NCBI GenBank assembly: GCA_023014365.1
Contig: JAEBUN010000030.1
Location: forward strand, 186,001-250,000
Length of the DNA stretch: 64,000 nt
Direction of reading: 5' to 3'
Source: Lepiota brunneoincarnata
Lineage: Eukaryota; Basidiomycota; Agaricomycetes; Agaricales; Agaricaceae
The translations under genes were made by a program, and so were the position numbers. The notes under the pieces were generated by a model. The model was given only the letters and a program-made list of their open reading frames with translations, did no database searches and had not been told where the DNA came from. This document shows, in pieces, positions 21,754-33,100 of this stretch. How positions within the stretch are numbered: the stretch's first letter is position 1; each line of letters begins with the position of its first letter.

Positions 21754-24700
21754 AACAGAACACTGTCGATCAATGTGCTCCTGCATGTTCCAGAACTCAG
21801 AAGGACTTTACATATTCTCACTCCCAGAAGGATAATTTCTTGATAAACTCTGTATAACTATGACTTTCCCCAAATAAACAATCCCTTTTCCTACCCATCG
21901 AGATTTGGAGTGAACAGACATCAAAACCTGTGGCCATCACCACCCTGATAGACTCAGGAGCCCAAGGGAACTTTATCTCCCACAAAGTTGTTGAATGACA
22001 TGGTTATCAAACCAAATGGCTGGACCAACCAATCCCTCTCAGCAACATTGACAGAACTGACAATCAACATGGCAAGATCCATGAATACATAAAAATCAGA
22101 ACCATCATTGATGGAAGAGATTGCATGCTAGAAGCATACATCATGAACATTGGTGAAAAAGATCTCATCATTGGATTTCCCTGGTTGGAACAATACAACC
22201 CCAACATCAACTGGAAAACTAAGACATTCTCTTGGAAACCCCAAATTGATCACCAGGACTTCTCAAAACTCCTCAGAACCCTACAACAACCTGTTGAACT
22301 CAACTCCATTGCCATGGACATAATGGCTGGAAAAACCTCTCAACCTGAGGATAACCCAGAAGAATATGTCAACCTTTCAAACATTGATCTTGACACCTTC
22401 TCTTTAGAAAGAGAAATGAACCTGATGCTTCTAACCCTGTTAGAAGTAAACACCAAAGCTACACATGCTACAACACTCCACAATGAGCAACAACCTGACA
22501 AAATCAACAAACCAAAAAGGAAAACAACTGGAATCAAATAAGGAACCACCCAAGATCCCTTGGAGATTTGCCTGATGGGCTAAAATATTCAACAAGAAAG
22601 CCTCCAAACAATTCCCACCATTAAGAATGTTTGATCATGAAATCAAACTAAAACCGACATTTGAAGCAAAATCAATGAAACCTTATCAGGTAGCCCTGCC
22701 AAAGAAAAAGCACTCAAAGAATTCATAGATGAAAACCTCTGAAAAGAATACATCCACCCCTCAAAATCCCCTATGGCATCACTGTTCTTCTTTGTTGCCA
22801 AGAAAGGAGGAGACCTCTGACCCTGCCAAGACTATCATTATCTAAATGATCATACTGTCAAAAATGCATACTCAATCCCCATGATTTCCTCTATCATGGA
22901 TAAACTCAAAGGAGCTAAGTACTTCACTAAGCTTGACATCTGCCTAGGATACAATAACATTAGAATCAAAGATGGCAATCAATGGAAAGCAGCGTTCAAG
23001 ACTTCTATAGGTCTTTTCAAACCAACTGTAATGTTTTTCAGACTTTGCAACAGTCCCACAATGTTCCAACATATGATGGACACACTACTCTCCAAAATAA
23101 TGGAGAAAGGAGGAATCATCATCTATATGGATGATATCCTAATCTACAGTAAAACCCAAGAAGAACCTGACTGACTTATGGAGAAAGTACTGCGAATCCT
23201 GCAGCAAAATGACCTCTACCTCAAAACAGAGAAATGCAAGTTCAACAAACAATGACTCAAATACCTTGGTATGATCATCATGCCAGATGAAATAAAAATG
23301 GACCCTGGAAAACTCAAGGGAATAGAAGACTGGCCAGTGCCAAAAACAGTCCAACACATTCAGAAATTCATCAGATTCTGTAACTTCTACCGGAAGTTCA
23401 TCTGCAGCTACTCCCACCACACCAAACCCCAAAATCAACTCCTATCCAAATCAAACAAATTTGAATGGAAAGAAGAACAACAAAAAGTGTTTGAAATACT
23501 CAAGAATGAATTCTTAAAGGAACTGGACTCCTCATGCCTGACTCCACAAAACCTTTTGAAATAGAAGCTGATGCTTCCAAATTTGCATCAGGAGCTGTCC
23601 TATACTAACATGACATCAATGGAATACAGAAACCTGTATCATTCTATTCAAAAATGTTCAGACCAGTGGAATGCAACTATGACATCTATGACAGGGAACT
23701 CCTTGCTATTATCCAAGCCCTCAAAGAATGGTGCCACTACCTCCTTGGCAGCCCCCATACCATCTGTATCAAAACAGATCACCAAAACCTCACATACTGG
23801 CATAAACTTCAGAAAATCAACCACCGACAAGCATGATGGGTCCAGACCCTAGCTGACTACAACTTCAAATTAGAACATGTTCCAGGATCAAAGATTCCTG
23901 CACCAAGCACCCTATCAAGACATCCAGACCACATCCCTAATGAGGACAACAATAACAAAGATGTCACCATGCTTCCAGACAACCTCTTTGTCACCACAAC
24001 CGACTTAGAAGATCAAAACATGATCACAGTACTCCCAGATCACCTCTTTATCACCACAGTTGATATGAAACTACAAGAAAGAATCATGGAATCACCCAAA
24101 TATGATGCTAGAACCACTGAAGCGTTCAAACTCCTCAAAGAATCACATCCTAATGCCGCTGATAAAGACTTTGGAACAGTCCCAACCCCAAACAGTCCAC
24201 TCCTCATGTTTCAAGAACATGTCATCATTCCAGAAGACCTCCAACTCAGATGCAATGTCATCGCAAGATACCATGACCACCCTACATGTGGCCATCCCAG
24301 AGAACAAGAAACATACCACCTCACCAAGAAAGAAGTGTATTGGCCAGGAATGTCTACATTCATAAAGAACTATGTGAAAGGCTGTCCAGAATGTCAGCAA
24401 CACAAAATCATCTGATGACCAGATCATGCCCTGATTCAACCAATCCTACCAGCATCTTCATTACGCCCGTTTAGCCAGATCTCTTGGGATCTAATCACCG
24501 GTCTCCCACCATCCATGGGAAACAATGCCATATTGTCCATGGTGGACCACAGCCTTATGAAGGGGGTAATTTTCATCCCTACATCAGAAAATGCCACAGC
24601 TGACAACATTGGAAGACTTCTCATTGAGAAAGTATTCACAAGATATGGTCTCCCTGACAAAATCATATCAGACAGAGACCCTAGATTTGCCGCCCAATCC

Positions 24701-25557
24701 CTCAGGCAACTAGCAAAATGACTAAACATCAAACAAGCCTTCTCCACCACCTATTATCCACAAATGGATGGAACAACTGAATGATACAACCAAGAGATAG
24801 AAACCTACCTATCCATATATTGCACCAGGAACCCTCACGGATGGTCAGAAACACTCCCAATCCTCAAATTCTCCCACAACTCCAAGACACATGCCAAAAA
24901 TCAAAAATCCCCTTTCAAACTTATCATGGGATACAACCCCCCAGCAATCCCCACCATCATGGAAACATTGAACTTTCCATCAGTGGATGATTGCATTAGA
25001 CTTCTAGACAATGCCCAAAAAGAAGCACATGCTGCTCACCAAATAGCTGCCGACATTATGAAACAAAGAAGCAGAAGAGCTGCCAAACCCCTTGAAACAC
25101 ATCAGAAAGTATGGCTAGAAGCCAAAAACCTCAAACTCCTATTTCAATCATGAAAAATATCCCAAAAAGACTAGGACTGTTCATCATTACAGAAGTCCTG
25201 TCACCAATGATATATAAACTCCAACTTCTGATCAAATGGAAGATACACCCAGTATTCCACGGAAACCTTCTCACCTTATTTAATGAAACAGAAGCATATG
25301 GATCTTACCCAGCACCACCACCACCTGACATCATCAATGAAGAATAAGAATACAAAATCAAAACCATCCTCAATCACCGCTGATACCGTGGAAAACTCCA
25401 ATACTATGTCAAATGGAAAGGATACTCCCACACAGAGAATGAATGGATCACTGATGAAACACTCCACACAAATGCCAAGGAATACTTAACTGAGTATAAA
25501 GAAACCCATGGAATTCCCCAGAAAGATCAGGAACCCACCAGAACCTACCAGAAATGA
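21740..25557 (+). pseudogene. pol: G1 pol: protease, RT, RNase H, integrase, chromodomain
   Basis: Order along the strand: aspartic protease (LIDSGAQGNFIS, about 21945), reverse transcriptase ([20 protein letters not shown], and YMDDILIY at about 23125), RNase H (from about 23560), integrase zinc finger (H..H and CPECQQHK, about 24260-24410), integrase core (ISWDLITGLPPS, VDHSLMKGVIF, SDRDPRFAA; 24475-24700) and chromodomain (LQYYVKWKGYSHTENEW, about 25390-25455). At least a dozen stops or shifts interrupt it. Most stops are TGA at arginine positions. It encodes no working polyprotein. Confidence 0.88.
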
Positions 25558-25586
25558 CTTTGCTCCCACACCAAAACAACTTAAAA

Positions 25587-26600
25587 ATGCCCATGAACCT
25601 TGACCTTGCTTGCCCCCAAACCACTCCCCCCTTTTCCACAACACCTTCCCCTACCTCTTCATCCTCCTCAATCATCATCATCAATGACCAGAATGTTGAA
25701 CATACAACACTTCAGACAACTCCCATTCTGGCCTTGTCTCCCCACACCCCCTCTCACACCTTCACCACTGCTTATGCCTCTGATAGAGATGAGACCCCTG
25801 ACCCCAACACCACCCCAGAACCCACAGTCGCCCCAGCCACCTCCCTTAGATTCCACTCAGCTGGAGTACAACTACTGAGATCAGATCACCCTTCTAATGG
25901 TGATCTGCACAAGGCTGCCACCAGCCGAACCTTTACTAATAGATTGGAACTATCTCCAATTTCAGAATATGACTGACAACTCTGGGCCAATTATGCCCAC
26001 CACATATGGCAGACTAAGGTTCTCACTGCTGCATATGATATGCAATGAGCCTGGGTAGAATCACTCAAGGAACTTCTCTGAACATGATCAAGCCTCATAT
26101 CTGAGGTGTCAAAGAATATACCCAAACAAGATGAGGTACATCCCTCAAAGCCCCCCACCACAACCATCTCCTCCAATGCCAAGACTACCCCTGCCCCTGT
26201 CACCACCACCACTTCCAATAAGGGAAAGAAACCCACCAACCCCAGAAACCCATTCAGACACCTCACCCCCACCAGAAACACCACCCACACTGTCACCAAT
26301 AACAACGTCCTGGTTTGGAACTCCCCCAATCCCATTCATGCACAAACCAACCCCCAAACCACCAATAGATCAGTCTGCATTCAATGCAGACACACTGGAC
26401 ATTGGGCTATGGACTGCTCACAATTTGCCTGCCTTGGATGCAAGCGGTATGCTTCTGGACACTACTTGTACAATTGTATCAAATACTGATGCCCCCATTG
26501 CGCAGTTTTCCAACCCTGCCATAAACGGACTGAATGTCCAGCTTGAAAGACTTGACACACCCCCTACTCCAGAAACTCAACAACCTGACCCTCGATGACT
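25587..26600 (+). pseudogene. G1 ORF3: extra zinc-knuckle ORF downstream of pol
   Basis: It starts MPMNLDLACPQTTPPFSTT about 30 bp after pol and has a Pro/Ser/Thr-rich N-terminus. A helical middle (QLWANYAHH..QTKVLTAAY) precedes three knuckle-like motifs in a row: CIQCRHTGHWAMDC, CLGCKRYASGHYLYNC and CPHC..(H)..C (26377-26541). Several TGA stops break this copy. The reading frame is supported by conservation with G2 and G3. The product is probably a nucleic-acid-binding accessory protein; function unknown. Confidence 0.7.
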
Positions 26601-26993
26601 CTCACCACTCATAATTGATACATTGACCTCACCAATGATGACTACTACAAGGAATGTTACGACAAGGTCACCAAATCCAATATTACAGGAGAACCATGCA
26701 GTAACTTCTGAAGGAAACCAAACCACTCCCATAGAAGACAGAATAGAAAGCCCCCACTTCAGATGACTCCTATATGATATCTTCTATCCAGGACAACCCC
26801 CATCCCCAAATACAGCAGCTGCCCTCAACCTGCACAGAACACCCACTCCAACCTTCTCACCAGTCATTCCTCCTTGCCCAGACTCCACCAAAAACCCCCA
26901 AGTCAATTATTATGAGCCATACTACCTACCAGAATATCCCAAGGAAGGAAAATAATGAGTTGTGATGGAAAACAACTCTAGAAACGGACCTAA

Positions 26994-27243
26994 TGTTATC
27001 AGAAATCCATATCAGACGGACAGTTATATTTAGCTTAAATCCCCATGTCACTATGAAACAATCAGTAGTGTACATCAGAAGGACTATTCTTAGTTTGTGA
27101 CTCATTTCTTATCTATGACTCATAATTACTTGGGTCCAGACACTTATAGTAGGAGCACAGCCACACTCAGTAGTATATAAGGATATAGTACATCTCTAGG
27201 TATCCTTATCTTAGTGTTATACAGTTCTTGCCTCCTATATCTT
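26994..27243 (+). repeat. G1 3' LTR, truncated
   Basis: It begins TGTTATCAGAAATCC like the 5' LTR and can be followed through the TATA box and R region to cctcctatatc, then stops. About 135 bp of the LTR end is missing. Confidence 0.88.
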
Positions 27244-27247
27244 TTTT

Positions 27248-27473
27248 GTAAGGGTGACCTGGTTGCCATGTTGTGTCAGCTGAGCAGGGAGAAACCTTAG
27301 AGAATCAAGTAAGGTTTCTCCAAGCTCACTTACACTACTTGTACTACCTGCTGTAAGGTCCAAGTTGAGTAATCTACTCTACATAAATGGCCATAAGGTG
27401 TCAGGGATGCCTAAAGTAAGTATAGTTGGGAATGGGCTTGGGTTAGGGTTGTGCATGCCAGTGAGGGTTCACA
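27248..27473 (-). repeat. Candidate family-B LTR (right copy, inverted)
   Basis: This is the reverse complement of 18170-18393 with a clean TG..CA end (TGTGAACC..CCCTTACA when read on the minus strand). It abuts the broken G1 3' LTR. Confidence 0.5.
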
Positions 27474-27484
27474 TCTGCGTCAGA

Positions 27485-28030
27485 GGGGTGTAGGAGGGAA
27501 TTCCAAGTGCTGGGGTGTGGGGGGACAGATTTCTGGGCCTAGGAAGGCTGGAAATCATATTTCCAAATGCAGGAGGGCTGGGCGTTGGATTTCTGAGCAT
27601 TGGGAGGCTGGGAATTGCATTTCCAAGTGCAGGGAGGTTGGGGATTAGACTTCTGAAGGTAGGGAGTCTGGGGATGGGAATTCCAAATTTGCAGTTGTGG
27701 GCATTGACCTGGAGTTCCCCTTACACCTACCCCCCTTTCAAGGTTGTGACAACTTGGCACAATGGTCAGATTGAGGGCATGGAAGGGGATTGAGCCAAAT
27801 GCAAGACTCCTGATCTGCCTTGGAGCTTCTGGGTGTTGTTGATAGAATTCCATTATGCAATCAGGGGCATGGATGTCCTTGGCCAATTCCCAGGAGTTTT
27901 CTTTGATCCTAAAGTCCTTCCATTTCACTAGGAACTGGAGTCTCCTTTGGTGGATGCGGCTATCCAGGATTTCCTCAACTTCCCACTCTTTTCATCCTCA
28001 ATGATGATGGGTGCTGGTGGTGGTTTGGGC
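27485..28030 (-). pseudogene. Family-B gypsy remnant: chromodomain and minisatellite tail
   Basis: On the minus strand the chromodomain reads WEVEEILDSRIHQRRLQFL then VKWKDFRIKENSWELAKDI (about 28000-27870), followed by the FYQQHPEAPRQIRSLAFGS tail typical of fungal chromodomain gypsy elements. After that come about seven 10-residue repeats (QKSNPQPPC, TWKCNSQPPN and similar) encoded by the 30-bp minisatellite at 27485-27700. It is a different family from G1-G3, whose chromodomain ends with another tail. Only the 3' end of the element is present. Confidence 0.78.
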
Positions 28031-28069
28031 TGGTGTCCTGGAATGGGGTCTGTGGGAGCAAGTGTGTTC

Positions 28070-28400
28070 TTTACCACATGCCAATTTCACACCTATACAT
28101 GAATTCCATACTCCGGAACAATTCTCTACATAGAATCATTGGCTATATCATTAAAGAACTCTATAGAGGATTGGTACTATGTCCTGTAGTAGCCAATTCG
28201 ACCGAATTGAGGATATTTGAGCCTTGGAAGTGTTCAAACCAGTTCATTATCACTAAGCTTAGTGAACCAAGCTATCAGAATGCTCTCCAGAGGGATTCAG
28301 GACTCTACATAGCCTATCGAGTATACTCTGGTCACATCAAGGGACCTTACAAGCAGTTTTCTGATGAACTTGGATTTGTTTGAACCTAAAAGAATGTACA
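28070..28400 (+). repeat. Inverted dispersed repeat, right copy
   Basis: Partner of 16555-16885. Its open frame ends at 28383. The G2 LTR starts five bases after this block, so its far edge may have been cut by that insertion. Confidence 0.75.
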
Positions 28401-28405
28401 TAGTG

Positions 28406-28792
28406 TGTTATCCGGGTTAGGGGTTCGCTCTTGAGTAGCACGGAGTTCGACACAGGATGTCTATACAGACTTGGTCCTGTCTTACTATGCATGACTTAGA
28501 GACAACGGAGCACTATAGTCCAGCCGGTTTTAAGGGTGAAGAGATATAGGAGGCAAGAACTGTATAACACTAAGATAAGGATACAAGGTATTGTACTGTA
28601 TCCTTATATACTTCTAAGTGTGGCTGTACTCCTACTATAATAGTTTGGACCAGAGTAACTATGAGTCAGAGATAAGAAAACATGAGGCATATACTAAGAA
28701 TAGTCCTTCTGATGTACACTACTGATGGTTTCATAGTGACATGGGAATGTAAACTAAAAGTAACCGTCCTTCTGATGTGGCTTCTGATAACA
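28406..28792 (-). repeat. G2 3' LTR
   Basis: 387 bp, with TGTTA..TAACA termini on either strand reading. A purine-rich stretch lies just upstream on the minus strand (about 28830-28845) as a possible polypurine tract. Confidence 0.92.
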
Positions 28793-28829
28793 TTAGGTCC
28801 GTTTCTAGAGTTGTTTTCCATACAACTTG

Positions 28830-29360
28830 TTAGTTTCCTTCTTCCGGGTATTCGGCTAGGTAGTTTGGTTCGTAGTAATCGATCTGTGGTTGGTCGGTGG
28901 AGTCTGGTCTGGGGGGAATGACAGGGGAGAAGGTGGGAGTGGGAGTTCTGTGAAGATTGAGTATAGTGGCGGTTTCTGGGGATGGGGGTTGTCCTGGATA
29001 AAAGATATCGTATAGAAGGCATCTGAAATGGGGACTTTCAATTCTTTCTTCTGGTGGGGTGATTGGGTTTTCTTCAGAAGGAACCGCATGGTTCTCCTGT
29101 AATGTTTGATTTGGCCACGTCGTCGTAGCATTCCTCGTAGTAATCGTCATGGGTGAGGTCAATGTATCGATGGTGAGTTGTGGGAGTGGTCGAGGGACGG
29201 GTTGTAGGATTTCTGGAGTAGGGGGCATGTCGAGTCTTTTGACTTGGGCATTCAGTCCGTTTATGGCGCGGTTGGAAAATGGCGCAGTGGGGGCATCTAT
29301 ATTTGATGCAGTCATATGAGTAATGCCCTGGGGCATATTGCTTGCATCCGAGGCAGGCAA
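28830..29360 (-). other. Second conserved open frame overlapping and following G2 ORF3
   Basis: A Pro-rich frame overlaps the knuckle region and continues past the ORF3 stop with RIESPHFRCLLYDIFYPGQP and ends YLAEYPEEGN, just before the polypurine region. Its downstream part is recognisable in G1 (to about 26954) and in part in G3. It may be an ORF3 extension reached by frameshift, or a separate small ORF. Confidence 0.4.
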
Positions 29361-30197
29361 ATTGGGGGCAATCCATGGCCCAGTGTCCTGTATGTCTGCA
29401 TTGGATGCAGACTGATCTGTCGGTGGTTTGGGGGTTGGTTTGTGAGTGAATGGGGTTGGGGGAGTTCTGAATTGGGATGTTGTTATTGGTGACAGTGTGG
29501 GTGGTGTCCTTGGTGGGGGTGAGAAGTCTGAAGGGATTTCTGATACTGGTGGGCTTTCTTCCCTTGTTGGGGACGGTGGTGATGATAGCGGCAGTGGTCA
29601 TCATGGTAGTGGTGGGGATGGTTGCGGTGGGGGACTGCGAGGTATGTACCTCATTTCGTTTGGGTAGGTTCTTCGACACCTTGGACATGAGGCCTGATCT
29701 TGAGCGGAGAAGTTGCTCGAGTGATTCTGCCCAGGCATGTTGTGTATTGTACGCAGTAGCGAGAGCCTTAGTCTGTCGTACGTGGTGGGTATAGTCGTAC
29801 CAGAGTTGTCGGTCGTATTCTGAAATTGAAGTGTGTTCCAATTTAGTTGTAAAGGCTCTGTTGGTGGCAGCCCCGCGCAGATCTCTGTCAGAAGGGTGAT
29901 CTGGTCCATATGATCATACTCCAGCTGTATGGTATCTAAGGGAGGTGGCTGGGGCAGCTGTTGGTTCTGGGGTGTTGTTGGGGTTGGGGGTCTCGTCCCT
30001 GAGGGAGGTGTATGTTGCGGCAAAGGTGTGAGAGGGGGTGTAGGGAGACAGGGCCGGAACGGGAGTTGTCTGAAGTGTAGTATGTTTGACACTTGCATTG
30101 TTTATGATGACAATGGAGGATGATGAGGAAGTTGGCGAAGGTGTTGTTGAAAAAGGGGGGTAGTTTGGGGGCAAGTGAGGTCAAGGTTCATGGGCAT
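29074..30197 (-). pseudogene. G2 ORF3: triple zinc-knuckle accessory ORF
   Basis: It starts at the ATG at 30195-30197, just after the pol stop. One TGA stop near 29920 separates the Pro/Ser-rich N-terminus from a 255-residue open frame. That frame contains CIQCRHTGHWAMDC (CX2CX4HX4C), CLGCKQYAPGHYSYDC and CPHCAIFQPRHKRTEC (29250-29412), then an acidic tail YIDLTHDDYYEECYDD, ending GEPCGSF. The same layout occurs in G1 and G3, which supports a real third ORF of the family. Typical Tf1/sushi elements have only gag-pol. A nucleic-acid chaperone or second Gag-like function is possible but unproven. Confidence 0.75.
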
Positions 30198-30199
30198 CT

Positions 30200-33100
30200 T
30201 TAAGTACGTTTGGTGTGGGAGTGAAGTTGTCTTTGGTTGGTTCTGGTGGGTTCCTGTTCTTTCTGGAGAATTCCATGAGCTTCTTTATACTCGGTTAAGT
30301 ATTCTTCGGTGTTTGTGTGGAGTGTTTCATTGGTGATCCATTTGTTCTCCATGTGAGGGTATCCTTTCCATTTGACATAGTATTGGAGTTTTCCGCGGTG
30401 TTGGCGGTGATTTAGAATGGCTTCTATTTTGTATTCTTCTTCTTCATTGATGATGTCTGGTGGTAGTGGAGTCGGGTAAGATCCATATGCTTCTGTTTTG
30501 GTATATGGGGTTAGAAGGTTTCTGTGGAATACCAGGTGTATTTTCCATTTGATCGGAAGTTTTAGTTTGTAGGTGAGTGGCGATAAGACCTCTGAGATAA
30601 GGAAAGGTCCTAGTCGCTTTGGGGATATTTTGTTGGAAATGAAGGGGAGTTTGAGGTTTTTGGCTTCTAGCCATACTTTTTGACGTGTTTCAAGGGGTTT
30701 GACAGTTCTTCTGGTTCTTTGTTTCATAATATTGGCGGAGAGTTGATGTGCCATGTGTGCTTCTTTTCTGGCATCATCAAGGAGTCTGATGCGTTTGTCT
30801 ACTGATGGAAAGTTCGATGTTTCCATTACCGTGGGTATCGGTGGAGGGTTGTATCCCATGATTAGTTCAAATGGGGATTTCTGCCTTGAGGCATGTATTT
30901 TGGAGTTGTGTGCAAACTTGGTGATAGGGAGGGTTTCTGACCAGTCAAGAGGGTTTCTGGTGCAGTATATGGCAAGGTAGGTTTCGATTTCCTGATTGTA
31001 TCATTTGGTGGAACCATCTGTCTGGGGATGGTATGCAGTTGAGAATGCCTGTTGGATGTTTAGACGTTTGGCTAGTTGTCGGAGGGAGTTGGTGGCGAAT
31101 CTGGGGTCTCGATCTGATATGATTTTATTGGGTAATCCAAATCTGGTGAAGACTTTTTCTATTAATAGTTGTCTGATGTCATCGGCATTTGATCGATCTG
31201 ATGTTGGGATGAAAATTACCCCCTTTGTAAGGCCGTGGTCCACCATGGACAATATCACATTATGGCCAGCGCTAGGCGGTAGGCCGGTGATAAGATCCCA
31301 TGAGATCTGGGCAAATGGGTGTTTGGAAGATGATGGTGGGATCAGTTGAGTTGGTGCGCGATCCGGTCTGCATATGATTTTGTGTTGCTGACACTCTGGA
31401 CAGCCTTTGACATAGTTCTTTATGAACGTCGACATTCCTGGCCAATATATGTACTTCTTTCTTGGCGGGGCGGTATGTTTCCTGTTCTCCAGGGTGGCCA
31501 CGTGTAGGGTGGTCGTGGTATCTTGCAATGACATTGCGTCTGAGTTGGAGGTCTTCTGGAATAATGACACATTCTTGGAATGTGAGGAGTGGACCATTCG
31601 AGGTCAGAACTGTTCTGAAGTCTTTATCAGCGGCGTTAGGGTGGGTTTCTTTTAGGAGTTTGAATGCTTCGGTGGTTCTAGCGTCGTATTTGGGTGATTC
31701 CATGATTCTTTCTTGGAGTTCCATATCGACGGTGGCAATAAAGAGGTGTTCTGGAAGCATGGTGACATCTTTGTTATCATTATCCTCATCAGGGATATGG
31801 TCTGGTCGTCTTGATAGGGCATCTGGTGCAGGGATCTTTGATCCTGGGACGTGTTCTAATTTGAAGTTGTAGTCGGCGAGGGTCTGGACCCATCGTGCTT
31901 GTCAGCGGTTGATTTTCTGGGGTTTTTGCCAATATGTGAGGTTCTGGTGATCTGTTCTGATATGGACAGTGTGAGGGCTGCCAAGGAGGTAGTGGTGCCA
32001 TTCTTCAAGGGCTCAGATAATAGTGAGGAGTTCCCTGTCGTAGATATCATAGTTGCGTTCTGCTGGTCTGAACGTCTTTGAATAGAATGATACAGGTTTC
32101 CATATTCCGTTGATGTCGTGTTGATACAGGACAGCTCCTGATGCGAATTTGGAAGCATTGGCTTCTATTTCGAAAGGTTTTGTGGAGTCAGGCATGAGGA
32201 GTACCGGTTCTTTTAGGAATTCGTTCTTGAGCATTTCGAACGCTTTCTGTTGTTCTTCTTTCCATTCGAATTTGTTTGATTTGGAAAGGAGTTGGTTCAG
32301 GGGTTTGGTGTGGTGGGAGTAGTTGCGGATGAACTTCCAGTAGAAGTTACAGAATCCAATGAATTTCTGAATGTGTTGGACTGTTTTTGGCACTGGCCAG
32401 TCTTCTATTCCCTTGAGTTTTCCAGGATCCATTTTAATCTCATCTGGTGTGATGATCATGCCAAGATATTCAAGTCATTGTTTGTTGAACTTGCATTTCT
32501 CTGTTTTGAGGTAGAGGTTGTTTTCCTGCAGGATTTGCAGTACTTTTTCCATAAGTCGGTCAGTTTCTTCCTGGGTTTTACCATAGATTAGGATATCATC
32601 CATGTAGATGATGATTCCTCCTTTCTCCATTATTTCGGAGAATAACATGTCCATCATATGTTGGAACGTTGCGGGACTGTTGCAGAGTCTGAAAAACATA
32701 ACAGTCGGTTCAAAAAGACCCATGGGAGTCTTGAATGCTGCTTTCCATTGATCGCCATCTTTGATTCTGATGTTATTGTATCCTAAGCGGACGTCAAGCT
32801 TAGTGAAATACTTAGCTCCTTTGAGTTTGTCCATGATAGAGGAAATCATGGGGATTGGGTAAGCGTTTTTGACAGTATGATCATTTAGATAACAATAGTC
32901 TTGGCAGGGTCGGAGGTCTCCTCCTTTCTTGGCAATGAAGAAGAAGGGTGATGCCATAGGGGATTTTGAGGGTTGAATGTACCCTTTTCGGAGGTTTTCA
33001 TCTATGAATTCTTTTAGTGCTTTTTCTTCGGCAGGTGCCACTTGATAAGGTTTCATCAATTTTGCTTCGAATGTCGGTTTTAGTTTGATTTCGTGATCAA

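Larger units (their letters stand above)
19262..27243 (+). mobile_element. Ty3/gypsy chromodomain retrotransposon G1 (decayed)
   Basis: The element has a 5' LTR (19262-19640), gag, pol with chromodomain, an extra zinc-knuckle ORF, and a 3' LTR cut at about 27243. It lies in the same family as G2 and G3. Many in-frame stops are present and CpG is almost absent, which points to an old, formerly methylated copy. It cannot be autonomous. The 3' LTR is truncated directly against the inverted family-B LTR, so no target-site duplication can be read. Confidence 0.9.

Noticed and set aside
21100..24790. TGA read as tryptophan (genetic-code change) in the gypsy elements
   Set aside because: The stops fall where arginine CGA is expected and the sister copy often still has CGA. 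Intact genes in the window use TGA as stop. CpG decay explains the pattern.
26131..26598. Proline-rich frame in G1 as an independent gene
   Set aside because: It overlaps the zinc-knuckle ORF in another phase and lacks a start shared with G2 and G3 at the same position. Only its terminal part is considered in the overlapping-frame finding.
28070..28400. Transposase assignment for the MNSILRNNS..-type frame
   Set aside because: The frame is conserved between two inverted copies, but no DDE, helix-turn-helix or other motif was recognised, so no function is assigned.
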